Assembly: GCF_024704835.1 (NCBI RefSeq)
Contig: NZ_JAMXBE010000004.1
Span: forward strand, 186,001-250,000
DNA from: Parapedobacter tibetensis
GTDB taxonomy: Bacteria > Bacteroidota > Bacteroidia > Sphingobacteriales > Sphingobacteriaceae
Reading direction: 5' to 3'
DNA length: 64,000 bases
Under the pieces are notes generated by a model. The model was not told the DNA's origin. It saw nothing but the letters and a program-made list of their open reading frames with translations, and searched no databases. This document shows positions 1 to 8,900 of the stretch, one piece after another; the stretch's first letter is position 1, and every line of letters starts with the position of its first letter. A program made the translations under genes and the position numbers.

Positions 1-586
1 TGCGTATGCCACGTTGAGCGTATTTTTTGATCCGTTAGAAGTCATTCAATCACCTCATCTACGCGGCATCAATTGCTTTGAGCGGATTTCGAGTTATTTG
101 AGTAGGCTGGAAGATGAAGAGAAAAATCAGATCATAACCGAAAATGGAACAATGACCATTCCCATTTGTTATGGCGGTAAATTTGGCCCGGATCTGGATG
201 AAGTGGCACGGTTACATGGGATGACGGCCAACGAAGTAATCCATTTACATAGCACCGCCATTTACCATGTATACTTAATAGGCTTTACACCGGGGTTTGC
301 TTACCTTGGGGGGATGCCGGGACAATTGGCCACACCGCGCAAGTCATTTCCCCGTAGCGTTGTACCTGCCGGTTCAGTAGGTATAGCGGGCAAGCAAACG
401 GGAATATACTCGTTGGATACACCGGGTGGCTGGCAAATCATCGGTCGGACACCACTTCATCTCTTCAATCCCAACCGTGCCCAGCCCGCATTGCTGAAAG
501 CCGGGGATAAAGTGGTCTTCAAGGCAATGGAATATGATAGGTTTGAACACTACAATGGCAGCAAAGATGCAGATACGTATCATTAA
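1..586 (+). CDS. pxpB: 5-oxoprolinase subunit PxpB (KipI family), 5' end cut by the window
   Basis: Subunit B of the ATP-dependent 5-oxoprolinase PxpABC, which opens 5-oxoproline to glutamate in the cytoplasm. The reading frame is open from base 2 (reading AYATLSVFFDP), so the gene begins left of the window and the TTG at 14 is not the start. Seen: the family signatures GFTPGFAYLGGM and VPAGSVGIAGKQTGIYS followed by DTPGGWQIIGRTP. About 195 residues are present of the usual 230-240. It overlaps pxpC, and pxpA follows, giving the classic B-C-A order. Kinase-inhibitor (KipI) naming comes from Bacillus; the metabolic role is the better established one. Confidence 0.93.
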   Translation, partial: AYATLSVFFDPLEVIQSPHLRGINCFERISSYLSRLEDEEKNQIITENGTMTIPICYGGKFGPDLDEVARLHGMTANEVIHLHSTAIYHVYLIGFTPGFAYLGGMPGQLATPRKSFPRSVVPAGSVGIAGKQTGIYSLDTPGGWQIIGRTPLHLFNPNRAQPALLKAGDKVVFKAMEYDRFEHYNGSKDADTYH

Positions 587-1571
587 ACCCGGGTTATTGA
601 GCACCATGCAGGATACAGGCCGCTGGAATTACCTATCACAGGGTATGCCTATCTCCGGGGCTATGGATACCTTGTCTTCCCGCATCGCCAATTTAGCAGT
701 GGGGAATAATGCGCATGATGTGGTCATTGAATTCACCTATGGTGAAGCCGAGTTCCAAGCAGAAACCGACATCCTCCTTGCCTATTCAGGTGATGGGGCC
801 ACATTAAGGGTGAATTCCCTACCCTTGCCTCCCGATAGACCGTTGTTTATCCCATCGGGTACGAACATCCATCTTGCCAATAACCCGCTGGGCAGCCGCA
901 CTTACCTAGCTATTGCTGGTGGATGGGATGTCGCCGAAGTATTGGGCAGTAAAAGCACCTATGTCACCGCTGGGATAGGTGGATATAAGGGCAGGGCACT
1001 TGAGCCGGACGACCTATTGAACGCCTGCGGTCAACTGAACGAAACATCGGCAAGAATCCTCCAAAGCCTAAAAGGAACAACCATCAAACATTCGAAATGG
1101 GGTATTGCCCGCTGGCTTTTTTTGCCCAAGTACCGCAAAACCGTACACGTAATTCCAGCCCATGAGTTTACATGGTTTGCCGGCAAATCGGTGGTGGATT
1201 TCCTATCGACACCTTATACGGTAAGCATACAAAGTAATCGCATGGGATATCGATTGGAAGGCCCATCTATCCATCGATTTGTCAAGCAGGAATTATTATC
1301 TACCGCCGTTGTACCGGGCACGATACAGGTGACCGGGGACGGCAGTATCGTGCTATTAATGGCTGATTGCCAAACAACCGGAGGCTATCCGCGTATCGCC
1401 CAGGTAGCCGCTGTGGATATCCCATTATGCGCCCAGCTGAAGCCGGGTGATGCCGTCAATTTCAAAGAAATAAGCCGAACCGACGCTGAAAAGCTATATA
1501 TTCACCAAGAAAACCAGTTGGACAGATTGGCTATTGCCCTGAAAACCGACATGTTAACCGTTTTTAGATGA
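567..1571 (+). CDS. pxpC: 5-oxoprolinase subunit PxpC (biotin-dependent carboxyltransferase-like, KipA family)
   Basis: Subunit C of the 5-oxoprolinase complex, working with PxpB and PxpA. The protein of about 334 residues begins MQIRIIKPGLLSTMQDTGR, the canonical N-terminus of the family, which is why I prefer the ATG at 567; ATGs at 555 and 534 are in frame and would lengthen it by 4 or 11 residues. The motif LSQGMPISGAMDTLSSRIAN and the C-terminal QTTGGYPRIAQVAAVD are family typical. It overlaps the end of pxpB, and its stop overlaps the start of pxpA (ATGA), so the three are translationally coupled. Confidence 0.93.
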   Translation: MQIRIIKPGLLSTMQDTGRWNYLSQGMPISGAMDTLSSRIANLAVGNNAHDVVIEFTYGEAEFQAETDILLAYSGDGATLRVNSLPLPPDRPLFIPSGTNIHLANNPLGSRTYLAIAGGWDVAEVLGSKSTYVTAGIGGYKGRALEPDDLLNACGQLNETSARILQSLKGTTIKHSKWGIARWLFLPKYRKTVHVIPAHEFTWFAGKSVVDFLSTPYTVSIQSNRMGYRLEGPSIHRFVKQELLSTAVVPGTIQVTGDGSIVLLMADCQTTGGYPRIAQVAAVDIPLCAQLKPGDAVNFKEISRTDAEKLYIHQENQLDRLAIALKTDMLTVFR

Positions 1572-2329
1572 TTTGCATAGACTTGAATTGCGATATGGGT
1601 GAGACTGCGGGAAACCAACCCGGCTCACCGGACGAGGCACTGCTTGATTACGTCTCTTCCGCCAATATTGCCTGTGGTTTCCATGCAGGGGATGCTCAAC
1701 GGATGCAACTTACCGTCCATGCGGCGCTAACAAAAGGTGTAGCCATTGGCGCCCATCCGGGATTGCCCGATTTGGATGGTTTTGGCAGGCAGGAAATACG
1801 AGTTACTGCCAATGAAGTATACCAACTGACCACCTACCAAATCGGCGCCTTATATGGTTTCGTCAAAGCCGCTGGCGGAAAACTTCACCATGTAAAACCT
1901 CATGGAGCCTTGTACAATATGGCTGCGCGGGATGCCGACTTGGCTGGGGGGCTGGTGACTGCGTTATATGATTTTGACCCCAAGCTGATACTTTACGCAC
2001 TTGCGGGCAGCGAAATGATCAAGGCCGCCCAGGGAAAGGGTATTGCTGTAGCCGCTGAAGGGTTTTCGGATCGCACCTACCAAGCTGATGGTTCACTGAC
2101 CCCCCGAAATCACACTGATTCTTTAGTTACCGATGTACAAGAAGCAATAAAACAATCGATTATGTTAACAAAATATCAACAAGTAATCAGCGTCACCAAC
2201 TCAGTCATTTTCCATCAGGTAGACACGATGTGCATACATGGTGACACGCCCTACGCCGCGGAATTTGCTCAGGCCATCCATGGTGCGTTAGTTCAGGAAG
2301 GCATCATGATCAAAGCCCCTTCCATGTGA
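1568..2329 (+). CDS. pxpA: 5-oxoprolinase subunit PxpA (LamB/YcsF family)
   Basis: Catalytic LamB/YcsF-type subunit of PxpABC, 253 residues. Seen: the N-terminal DLNCDMGE motif, ANIACGFHAGD, IGAHPGLPD and KPHGALYN, which are the conserved blocks of this family and hold the presumed active-site acidic and His residues. The ATG at 1568 overlaps the pxpC stop by four bases, and the stop at 2327-2329 overlaps the next gene. The coupling of pxpB-pxpC-pxpA with an NRAMP-like transporter matches the ycsF/ycsG/ycsI-kip arrangement of Bacillus (known), suggesting uptake and use of 5-oxoproline or a cofactor metal (inference). Confidence 0.95.
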   Translation: MICIDLNCDMGETAGNQPGSPDEALLDYVSSANIACGFHAGDAQRMQLTVHAALTKGVAIGAHPGLPDLDGFGRQEIRVTANEVYQLTTYQIGALYGFVKAAGGKLHHVKPHGALYNMAARDADLAGGLVTALYDFDPKLILYALAGSEMIKAAQGKGIAVAAEGFSDRTYQADGSLTPRNHTDSLVTDVQEAIKQSIMLTKYQQVISVTNSVIFHQVDTMCIHGDTPYAAEFAQAIHGALVQEGIMIKAPSM

Positions 2330-3504
2330 TGGGGAAATACAACTGGAGTGTTTTATTGGGTGCAGCCTTCCTGATGGCCACATCAGCTATCGGCCCTGGT
2401 TTTCTGACACAAACCGCCGTTTTCACGGCCCAATTGGGGGCAAATTTCGGTTTCATTATCCTGCTTTCCATTTTGATAGATGCGGTGGCCCAACTGAATA
2501 TATGGCGGGTTATCACCGTTGCAGACCAACCGGCCCAGGAAGTTGCCAATCGTGTATTACCCGGCTTGGGTTACCTGGTTTCTTTTTTGGTTTTCCTTGG
2601 CGGCATGGCCTTCAATATTGGCAACCTTGCCGGCGCAGGCCTAGGCCTGAACGTATTGGCGGGATTGGATGTGGAACACGGAGCCATCATCAGTGCCGCC
2701 ATTGCCATTGGCATCTTTCTTTATAAGGAAGCCGGTAAAGCAATGGATTTGTTTACCAAGGGACTTGGCCTGCTTATGATTATGCTTATGCTTTATGTCG
2801 CCTATCAAAGCAAACCTCCTATGGCAGAAGCCCTTGTCCGGTCAGTTGCACCCACGCAATTCAGTTTTGCAGCGGTGCTCACTATCGTAGGGGGCACGGT
2901 GGGTGGTTACATTACCTTTGCGGGGGCACATCGGCTATTGGATGCCCGTATAACGGGCCAAGAAAACCTTCGAGCAGTAAACAGAGGAGCTATCGGTGCC
3001 ATTGGCATCGCTTCATTGATGCGCGTCCTTTTGTTCGTCACTGCATTGGGGGTCATCAGTGCAGGCAATGTGTTGGATAGCAATAATCCACCCGCTTCCA
3101 TTTTCAAGCTCGCCAGTGGTCAGATTGGATACAAGTTGTTTGGTTTAGTCATGTGGTCCGCGGCCATTACCTCCGTTGTCGGCGCCGCCTATACGTCAGT
3201 TTCTTTTATCCGGAACTTCCACCCACGGATAGCACGGTTAAATCGCACAGTGACCATCGGCTTCATCTTAGTTTCCTGCATCATATATGTGATCGTTGGC
3301 CGACCCATCAAAACGCTAATCGTTGTAGGAGCGCTCAATGGGCTAATCTTACCACTTTCGCTTGGTATCATGCTGGTCGCTGCCTATCGCTCCAAGATTG
3401 TAGGTGCATATAAACAACCGCTTTGGCTGAGTGTCCCCGGAGTAGCCGTGGTACTTCTCATGACATGGATGGGGTATCAAACCATTGTCCAGCTATTGGA
3501 ATGA
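2329..3504 (+). CDS. NRAMP-family transporter (YcsG-like) in the pxp operon
   Basis: Integral membrane protein of about 391 residues with roughly ten to eleven hydrophobic segments. It opens MGKYNWSVLLGAAFLMATSAIGPGF; the GPGF stretch is the conserved NRAMP helix-1 metal-site region (DPGN in true Mn transporters), so the ligands differ from MntH and metal transport is uncertain. The ATG at 2329 overlaps the pxpA stop as TGATG; a GTG at 2326 is the alternative. Its fixed partnership with pxpABC in several phyla suggests that it serves 5-oxoprolinase, either importing substrate or a cation. No experimental substrate is implied by the sequence. Confidence 0.85.
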   Translation: MGKYNWSVLLGAAFLMATSAIGPGFLTQTAVFTAQLGANFGFIILLSILIDAVAQLNIWRVITVADQPAQEVANRVLPGLGYLVSFLVFLGGMAFNIGNLAGAGLGLNVLAGLDVEHGAIISAAIAIGIFLYKEAGKAMDLFTKGLGLLMIMLMLYVAYQSKPPMAEALVRSVAPTQFSFAAVLTIVGGTVGGYITFAGAHRLLDARITGQENLRAVNRGAIGAIGIASLMRVLLFVTALGVISAGNVLDSNNPPASIFKLASGQIGYKLFGLVMWSAAITSVVGAAYTSVSFIRNFHPRIARLNRTVTIGFILVSCIIYVIVGRPIKTLIVVGALNGLILPLSLGIMLVAAYRSKIVGAYKQPLWLSVPGVAVVLLMTWMGYQTIVQLLE

Positions 3505-3524
3505 TATTATTTCCATAATTTGCA

Positions 3525-3532
3525 TACCTTTG
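3525..3532 (+). promoter_or_regulatory. Bacteroidota-type -7 element TACCTTTG upstream of the P-type ATPase gene
   Basis: TACCTTTG fits the TAnnTTTG -7 consensus of the phylum's housekeeping sigma factor and lies 28 nt before the first ATG at 3561. No clear TTTG -33 element is seen at the right distance. Confidence 0.4.
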
Positions 3533-3560
3533 GGTATTACTGTTTATTGAAGCATTTTAT

Positions 3561-5588
3561 ATGATGATGAATACCGATCCAAACCATATACATACCTATG
3601 ACGAACAAGGCCGGCGGACCTGCTGCACCATGGAAGAACATGTATATGAGAAGGCTGGAGCGTCTGATTTGCTCGATGCTGTTGGCGATAAGCAGATACC
3701 TCAAGTCCAACCTAAAGAATATCCTATCTTCCGGTTGTTTTTACCAGCCATCATCAGCTTGGTATTATTGCTGCTGGGACTCAGTTTCGACCAAGGGTGG
3801 ATATCCCGGCCGGCATTTTTCGCGGGCTGGGTACGCATAGGTTGGTATGCGGCTGCCTATGCACCCGTAGGCCTCCCGGTCATATGGGAAATGCTGCAAG
3901 CCTTTGCCAAAAGAGAGTTTTTTTCTGAATTTACCCTAATGACCATAGCCACCATCGGGGCATTTCTCATTGGCGAATATCCTGAAGGCGTGGCCGTAAT
4001 GCTATTTTATACCGTGGGGGAAAACTTCCAAAGCATGGCAGTACGCCGCGCAAAGGGAAATATCAAGGCCTTGCTGGACCAGCGCCCGGATGAAGTGACC
4101 GTTCTTGAAAACAATGTACCGCGCCCAGCTAAAGCCGAAACCGTAGCCATCGGGCAAACCATACAGCTCAGGCCGGGCGATAAGCTGGCATTGGATGGCG
4201 AGTTGCTTTCTGATGGCGCTTCCTTCAACACGTCAGCGCTAACCGGCGAAAGCAAACCGCAGACCAAGACCAAAGGAGAGCCTGTACTGGCAGGCATGAT
4301 CAACCTAAATAGGGTCGCCCTGGTGAAAATCACCACCGCTTATACCGATAGCAAACTCAGTAAAATTATCGACCTGGTACAGCATGCCACCACCCGAAAA
4401 GCGCCCACCGAATTATTCATCCGTAAATTTGCGAAGGTCTATACCCCTATTGTGGTGCTGCTGGCCCTACTTATCACGGTAATGCCTTATTTCTTCCTTG
4501 CCGATTACGTGTTTGCCGATTGGCTGTACCGGGCACTTGTTTTCCTAGTCATCTCTTGCCCTTGCGCCTTGGTTATTTCCATCCCGCTCGGCTATTTTGG
4601 AGGCATTGGCGCCGGCAGTCGTCATGGCATCCTTTTCAAGGGAGGCAATTTTTTGGACACCATGGCTGGTGTGAAGCAAGTGGTTATGGACAAAACCGGC
4701 ACCCTCACCAAGGGAGTTTTTAAGGTTCAAGAAGTGCTGATGGAAGAGGGGTTCGACCAACAAGAAATGCTTCAGTTGGTCAACGCGCTGGAAAGCAATA
4801 GCACCCATCCTGTAGCTACGGCCATCCATGAATATGTGGGGCAGGTAGACCGAAGCATCTCCTTGGGCCATGTGGAGGAAATAGCGGGGCACGGCCTCAA
4901 GGCCACCGTGGATGGCAAGGAGTTGCTTGTAGGCAATTTCAAGCTGATGGACAAATTTGACGTCACCTATGGCGCCGACCTTTCAGACATCGTGCATACG
5001 GTCATTGCCATAGCTTATGATGGTCGTTTTGCGGGCTATCTCTCCATTGCCGATGCAATCAAGCCCGATGCGGCAGAAACCATCCGGCAATTGAAGGCTC
5101 TGAGCATAACACCAACGATGCTAAGCGGCGATAAATCAGCCGTGGTGCGGGCAGTCGCTGAAAAATTGGGCATCGCGCATGCATATGGTGATTTATTGCC
5201 GGAAGATAAAGTAAATAAAATCAATGAAATAAAGGCAATGAATGTAAGTGTAGCTTTTGTGGGCGATGGGGTAAACGATGCGCCAGTGATTGCGCTGAGT
5301 GATGTGGGCATCGCCATGGGTGGACTGGGTAGTGATGCCACCATCGAAACAGCCGACGTGGTCATCCAAGACGATGCCCCCGGTAAGATCCCTGTGGCCA
5401 TCCGCATTGGCAAGGCCACCAAAAAAATAGTTTGGCAAAATATCACGATGGCTTTTGTGGTCAAAGCCACTGTACTAGCCCTCGGTGCCGGAGGATTGGC
5501 CAGTATGTGGGAGGCTGTGTTTGCCGATGTTGGAGTGGCTTTACTGGCCATTCTGAACGCCGTACGCATACAACGCATGAAATTTTAA
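3561..5588 (+). CDS. Heavy-metal-exporting P1B-type ATPase (Zn/Cd/Pb/Co type)
   Basis: A 675-residue inner-membrane pump that uses ATP to move divalent soft metals. Seen: TGES actuator motif near residue 228, the intramembrane CPC motif (SCPCALVISIP) near 331, the phosphorylated DKTGT near 376, the SxxHP nucleotide-site motif (STHPVAT) near 414 and GDGVNDAP near 567. CPC with this downstream context is the ZntA/CadA class. The N-terminus lacks a full HMA fold but has HIHTYDE and a CC pair that could bind metal. ATGs at 3561, 3564 and 3567 are all possible starts. No metalloregulator is adjacent. Confidence 0.93.
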   Translation: MMMNTDPNHIHTYDEQGRRTCCTMEEHVYEKAGASDLLDAVGDKQIPQVQPKEYPIFRLFLPAIISLVLLLLGLSFDQGWISRPAFFAGWVRIGWYAAAYAPVGLPVIWEMLQAFAKREFFSEFTLMTIATIGAFLIGEYPEGVAVMLFYTVGENFQSMAVRRAKGNIKALLDQRPDEVTVLENNVPRPAKAETVAIGQTIQLRPGDKLALDGELLSDGASFNTSALTGESKPQTKTKGEPVLAGMINLNRVALVKITTAYTDSKLSKIIDLVQHATTRKAPTELFIRKFAKVYTPIVVLLALLITVMPYFFLADYVFADWLYRALVFLVISCPCALVISIPLGYFGGIGAGSRHGILFKGGNFLDTMAGVKQVVMDKTGTLTKGVFKVQEVLMEEGFDQQEMLQLVNALESNSTHPVATAIHEYVGQVDRSISLGHVEEIAGHGLKATVDGKELLVGNFKLMDKFDVTYGADLSDIVHTVIAIAYDGRFAGYLSIADAIKPDAAETIRQLKALSITPTMLSGDKSAVVRAVAEKLGIAHAYGDLLPEDKVNKINEIKAMNVSVAFVGDGVNDAPVIALSDVGIAMGGLGSDATIETADVVIQDDAPGKIPVAIRIGKATKKIVWQNITMAFVVKATVLALGAGGLASMWEAVFADVGVALLAILNAVRIQRMKF

Positions 5589-5745
5589 ATCAAACTATAC
5601 GTTAGCACGACTTTATTATCTCATTATATTTTCGTATATTCGCAAAAAGTAGCACTGTGCCTTTCGTATTTGCTCCCCAGATTGCAAATCCTCGAGCACT
5701 ATAATTGTATACTAGCGAACCGCATGTTTAATTTAAAATTTATAA

Positions 5746-6213
5746 ATGGGAAGATCACAAGAAACATTCAGTAAAAAAGAAAACACTAAAAAGCGCCTTC
5801 AGAAGAAGAAGGAAAAAGAGCAGCGCCGGGAGGAAAAACGGCAAACAGGTACATCTCCCAAGAGCAAGAGCCTGGATGAGATGCTGGCTTATGTGGATGA
5901 AAACGGCAACCTCTCCACTGTACCACCAGATCCGAAGAAACTGAAAAAGGTATCAGCTGAGGAAATTATGATCAGCACACCGAAACTAGAAGCCATAGAA
6001 GATGGCGATGGCACACGAATAGGCCGTGTGTCTTATTTCAATGAAGCAAAGGGTTATGGCTTTATATCAGACGCGCAAACAGGGGAGCGTGTATTCATAC
6101 ACATCAATGACCTTGCCGAACCGGTATTGGTAGACGACCAAGTGGAATTTGTCGTCAAAAATGGCCCCCGTGGCCTACAGGCAGAATCCGTAAAGAAACT
6201 TAGCAACACATAG
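5746..6213 (+). CDS. Cold-shock-domain protein with a Lys-rich N-terminal extension
   Basis: A 155-residue single-stranded nucleic-acid-binding protein. Residues about 1-40 are a Lys/Glu/Arg-rich, probably disordered tail; residues about 87-150 form a cold-shock domain with the RNP-1-like KGYGFISD and RNP-2-like RVFIHI motifs. Such long-tailed CSD proteins are common in Bacteroidota, where they are thought to act as RNA chaperones (family knowledge). It stands alone and is followed by an intrinsic terminator. Confidence 0.9.
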   Translation: MGRSQETFSKKENTKKRLQKKKEKEQRREEKRQTGTSPKSKSLDEMLAYVDENGNLSTVPPDPKKLKKVSAEEIMISTPKLEAIEDGDGTRIGRVSYFNEAKGYGFISDAQTGERVFIHINDLAEPVLVDDQVEFVVKNGPRGLQAESVKKLSNT

Positions 6214-6220
6214 CGAAAAG

Positions 6221-6246
6221 GCTGCTCCAATTGGGCAGCTTTTTTT
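6221..6246 (+). terminator. Intrinsic terminator after the cold-shock gene
   Basis: GCTGC paired with GCAGC plus inner CC/GG pairs, followed by seven T residues, starting 8 bp after the stop codon at 6213. Confidence 0.85.
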
Positions 6247-6297
6247 GTATGATCGCCCACACCTTCCCTCACGGTATACAGAACTGACTTCATGGAT

Positions 6298-6325
6298 GTG
6301 GCATTCCATATGCATGGAATGCCAC
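6298..6325. repeat. Perfect inverted repeat, 12-bp arms, 4-nt loop
   Basis: GTGGCATTCCAT, loop ATGC, then the exact reverse complement. It lies between the cold-shock gene and the 3' end of the convergent VWA gene. There is no T run on either side, so it is not a typical intrinsic terminator; a Rho-type RNA 3'-end hairpin or a protein site are alternatives. Confidence 0.8.
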
Positions 6326-6359
6326 CCAGTCCATAAAAGGAACGCGGTGATTTATAACA

Positions 6360-8240
6360 TTACTGCGTTTCTACCGCCAAATCATTGCTTTTGGAAAGTA
6401 GTTTAGCGCTCTCGGCCAAACGAATGAATTCAGCCCGGTAGCCTTCGCCATCGACTCCTTTTGCTGCCTTGGCCCGGGCAATGAGCTCATCATAACCTGA
6501 TTGCTGCTTATATTCGGAATCGCGCAAAAGCATGCCCAGCTCGGCAACGGCACTGGCAAAACGGAAATCTTCACTTGTTTTCGATAAATCTTGCGGCTTG
6601 TCCGCAATGGCCACTTGTTGCATGCGGCTTTTTTCGCCATGTGGGTCTTTATACCGGAATTTGATATTGGCTACTTCAGACGAATTGGAAACCACGGTAT
6701 TGCCCTTGGTCTGTTGGTATTTCAGCGGGTCTACATCACCTGGGTAATCGCTCTTCACCCCTACCGGGACGATTTCATACAGTGCCGTGACTGTGTGGCC
6801 CACGCCCATGTCGCCCCCCAGTTTCTGGTCGTTGTTGAAATCTTCCTTTTCCAATAGACGGTTTTCGTAGCCCACCAATCGATAAGCCTGTACTTTAGCG
6901 GGGTTGAATTCTACCTGTATTTTCACATCTTTAGCCACGGTAAATAGCGTGCCGCCAAACTCCGTGACCATCGCCTTACGGGCTTCCATGATGTTGTCGA
7001 TATACGCGTAGTTGCCATGCCCTTTATTAGCCATTAGCTCCATTTTACTGTCCTTGAGGTTGCCCATACCAAAGCCCAGCACCGATAGGCTCACCCCAGA
7101 TTCCCGCTCCTTGGCGATAAGATGTTCCATATCGCCATCGCTGGACGGCCCCACATTGAAATCCCCGTCTGAAGCAAGGATGATCCGGTTATTTCCGCCC
7201 TTGATGAAATGCTCACGAGCAGTACGGTAGGCCAGCTTCAGGCCAGCTCCCCCGGCGGTAGATCCGCTGGCCACCAATCCGTCAATGGCATCCTTGATTT
7301 TTGTTTTCTGATTGCCAGGTGTACGCTCCAGCTTTAACTCCGATGTACCCGCATACGTAACGATGGATACATGGTCATTGTCCCGTAATTGATCGACCAA
7401 CATTTTCATCGAAGCCTTTACCAAGGGTAGTCGATTCATGCTGGCCATGGAGCCAGATACATCCAACAAAAACACGAGATTGGACGGAGGAAGTTGGTCG
7501 GTGGGCACTGATTTAGCCTTTAATCCGATTCGTAGCAATTGGTGCTTCGGATTCCATGGGGCTATCGAAAGCTCAGTGTGGATAGCTACTGGATCGCCGT
7601 TGGATGGGCCCTTTAGGTTGTATTGAAAATAGTTTACCATCTCTTCAATACGCACTGCATCTGTTGGGGGCAACTGCCCGTTGTTGATGAAACGGCGCAC
7701 GTTGCTGTAAGATGCGGCATCTACATCGATTGCGAACGTGGATAATGGCTCGCTCTTCGGGTTGAAAAAGCGGTTTTCCGTTATACCTTTATAGGATTCG
7801 GAATCCATCGCATATAACATCGGAGGGCGACTTTCATAGGCAATCCGATGCCTTGTTCCCGTCGTCACACCTGCGACGCGGCCGATAAGTACATTTTTCA
7901 GTTGAGTGCCATTGCCTACTACAACTATTTCTTCTAATGCCTGAACCGATGGATTAAGCCAAACATCCAGCTTATCGGATTTGCCAATCCCCATCCGTTG
8001 GGTTTCATACCCAATAAACTGGAACACCAGGTATTTATCCCCTTTGGCTAGGGCAATGGAATAATGGCCATTGGCATCGGTTTGTGCCCGGGCATTGTGA
8101 CCTTCTACCTTTACGGATACGCCGGCTAACAGTGTCCCGTTAGCTTTGTCATAAACCGTTCCGCTGATCTGTCGCGGAGTACTGTTCCTAAATCCCACCA
8201 GGGATAGCGTCAGCACGATTACATAAAAATAAGTCTTCAT
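6360..8240 (-). CDS. VWA/YfbK-type protein with N-terminal carboxypeptidase-like regulatory domain
   Basis: A 626-residue exported protein. In order: signal peptide (MKTYFYVIVLTLSLVGF), CarboxypepD_reg-like domain (about 25-105), a short SusC-plug-like stretch with EEIVVVGNG and GRVAGV, a YfbK-type N-terminal domain (STFAIDVDAASYSNVRRFI), a VWA domain with the MIDAS motif DVSGS, and a C-terminal DUF3520-type region. VWA domains bind protein partners through a metal ion. The start at 8240 is chosen because it begins a signal peptide; a longer open frame runs into the divergent sigma gene. It is divergent from an ECF sigma/anti-sigma pair and probably belongs to that regulon (inference). Confidence 0.88.
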   Translation of the reverse strand: MKTYFYVIVLTLSLVGFRNSTPRQISGTVYDKANGTLLAGVSVKVEGHNARAQTDANGHYSIALAKGDKYLVFQFIGYETQRMGIGKSDKLDVWLNPSVQALEEIVVVGNGTQLKNVLIGRVAGVTTGTRHRIAYESRPPMLYAMDSESYKGITENRFFNPKSEPLSTFAIDVDAASYSNVRRFINNGQLPPTDAVRIEEMVNYFQYNLKGPSNGDPVAIHTELSIAPWNPKHQLLRIGLKAKSVPTDQLPPSNLVFLLDVSGSMASMNRLPLVKASMKMLVDQLRDNDHVSIVTYAGTSELKLERTPGNQKTKIKDAIDGLVASGSTAGGAGLKLAYRTAREHFIKGGNNRIILASDGDFNVGPSSDGDMEHLIAKERESGVSLSVLGFGMGNLKDSKMELMANKGHGNYAYIDNIMEARKAMVTEFGGTLFTVAKDVKIQVEFNPAKVQAYRLVGYENRLLEKEDFNNDQKLGGDMGVGHTVTALYEIVPVGVKSDYPGDVDPLKYQQTKGNTVVSNSSEVANIKFRYKDPHGEKSRMQQVAIADKPQDLSKTSEDFRFASAVAELGMLLRDSEYKQQSGYDELIARAKAAKGVDGEGYRAEFIRLAESAKLLSKSNDLAVETQ

Positions 8241-8318
8241 GGTATTGAATTTTGGCCAAGGATGCATCAATAAGTATATTTCCATAAACAAGAAAAATAA
8301 TTTATTTTGCCCATCACA

Positions 8319-8900
8319 ATGAATCGGTTCGGCAACTCCAAAAAACCAGACACAGCAAACGATGAACAGCTGTTGAAGCGTTATCGCGAAACGGGGGATT
8401 TGGCTGTGCTGGGGGATTTGTTTCACACCCATGCGGAAATGGTGTATTACGTATGCTTCCGGTATTTACAGGATAGCGAACGCAGCAAGGATGCCGTCAT
8501 GCAAATCTTTGAGGAACTGATAACCAAGGTAAACAAACAGGAAATCCGGCAATTTGGAAGCTGGCTCTATGTATTGAGCCGCAACCATTGCCTGATGCAA
8601 CTACGTTCGGAAAAGAAGATGCAGCAAATTTCTCTTGATGAATTTGTGGAATTTCCGATAGCTGCGCATCAGGAGGATAGCCATGAAAACAAGGAGAAAC
8701 AACTTACAGCGCTTGAACACTGTTTGGAAAAGCTCCCTGAAAAGCAAAAACGTAGCATTGATTTGTTTTTTATGGACGAAAAGTGCTACAAGGAAATAGC
8801 CGAGATGACCGGATATAGCTTAAAGGATGTAAAAAGTTACATCCAAAATGGGAAAAGGAACTTGAAAATATGCATGGAGGCAACCCATGAAGAAGCATAA
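8319..8900 (+). CDS. ECF-type RNA polymerase sigma factor
   Basis: A 193-residue ECF sigma factor. Region 2 is around residues 19-90 (YRETGDLAVLGDLFHTHAEMV, CFRYLQDSERSKDAVMQIFEE) and region 4 around 128-185, with the helix-turn-helix YKEIAEMTGYSLKDVKSYIQNGKR. The ATG at 8319 is preferred over the TTG at 8307. Its 3' end overlaps the next gene, which encodes a membrane protein with an anti-sigma-like N-terminus, so the pair is co-translated. The divergent VWA gene lies 78 bp away, and control of that gene is a reasonable guess. Confidence 0.93.
   Translation: MNRFGNSKKPDTANDEQLLKRYRETGDLAVLGDLFHTHAEMVYYVCFRYLQDSERSKDAVMQIFEELITKVNKQEIRQFGSWLYVLSRNHCLMQLRSEKKMQQISLDEFVEFPIAAHQEDSHENKEKQLTALEHCLEKLPEKQKRSIDLFFMDEKCYKEIAEMTGYSLKDVKSYIQNGKRNLKICMEATHEEA

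Noticed and set aside
5036-5578. 180-residue minus-strand frame
   Set aside because: Antisense to the P-type ATPase hinge and C-terminal region, which carries clear motifs.
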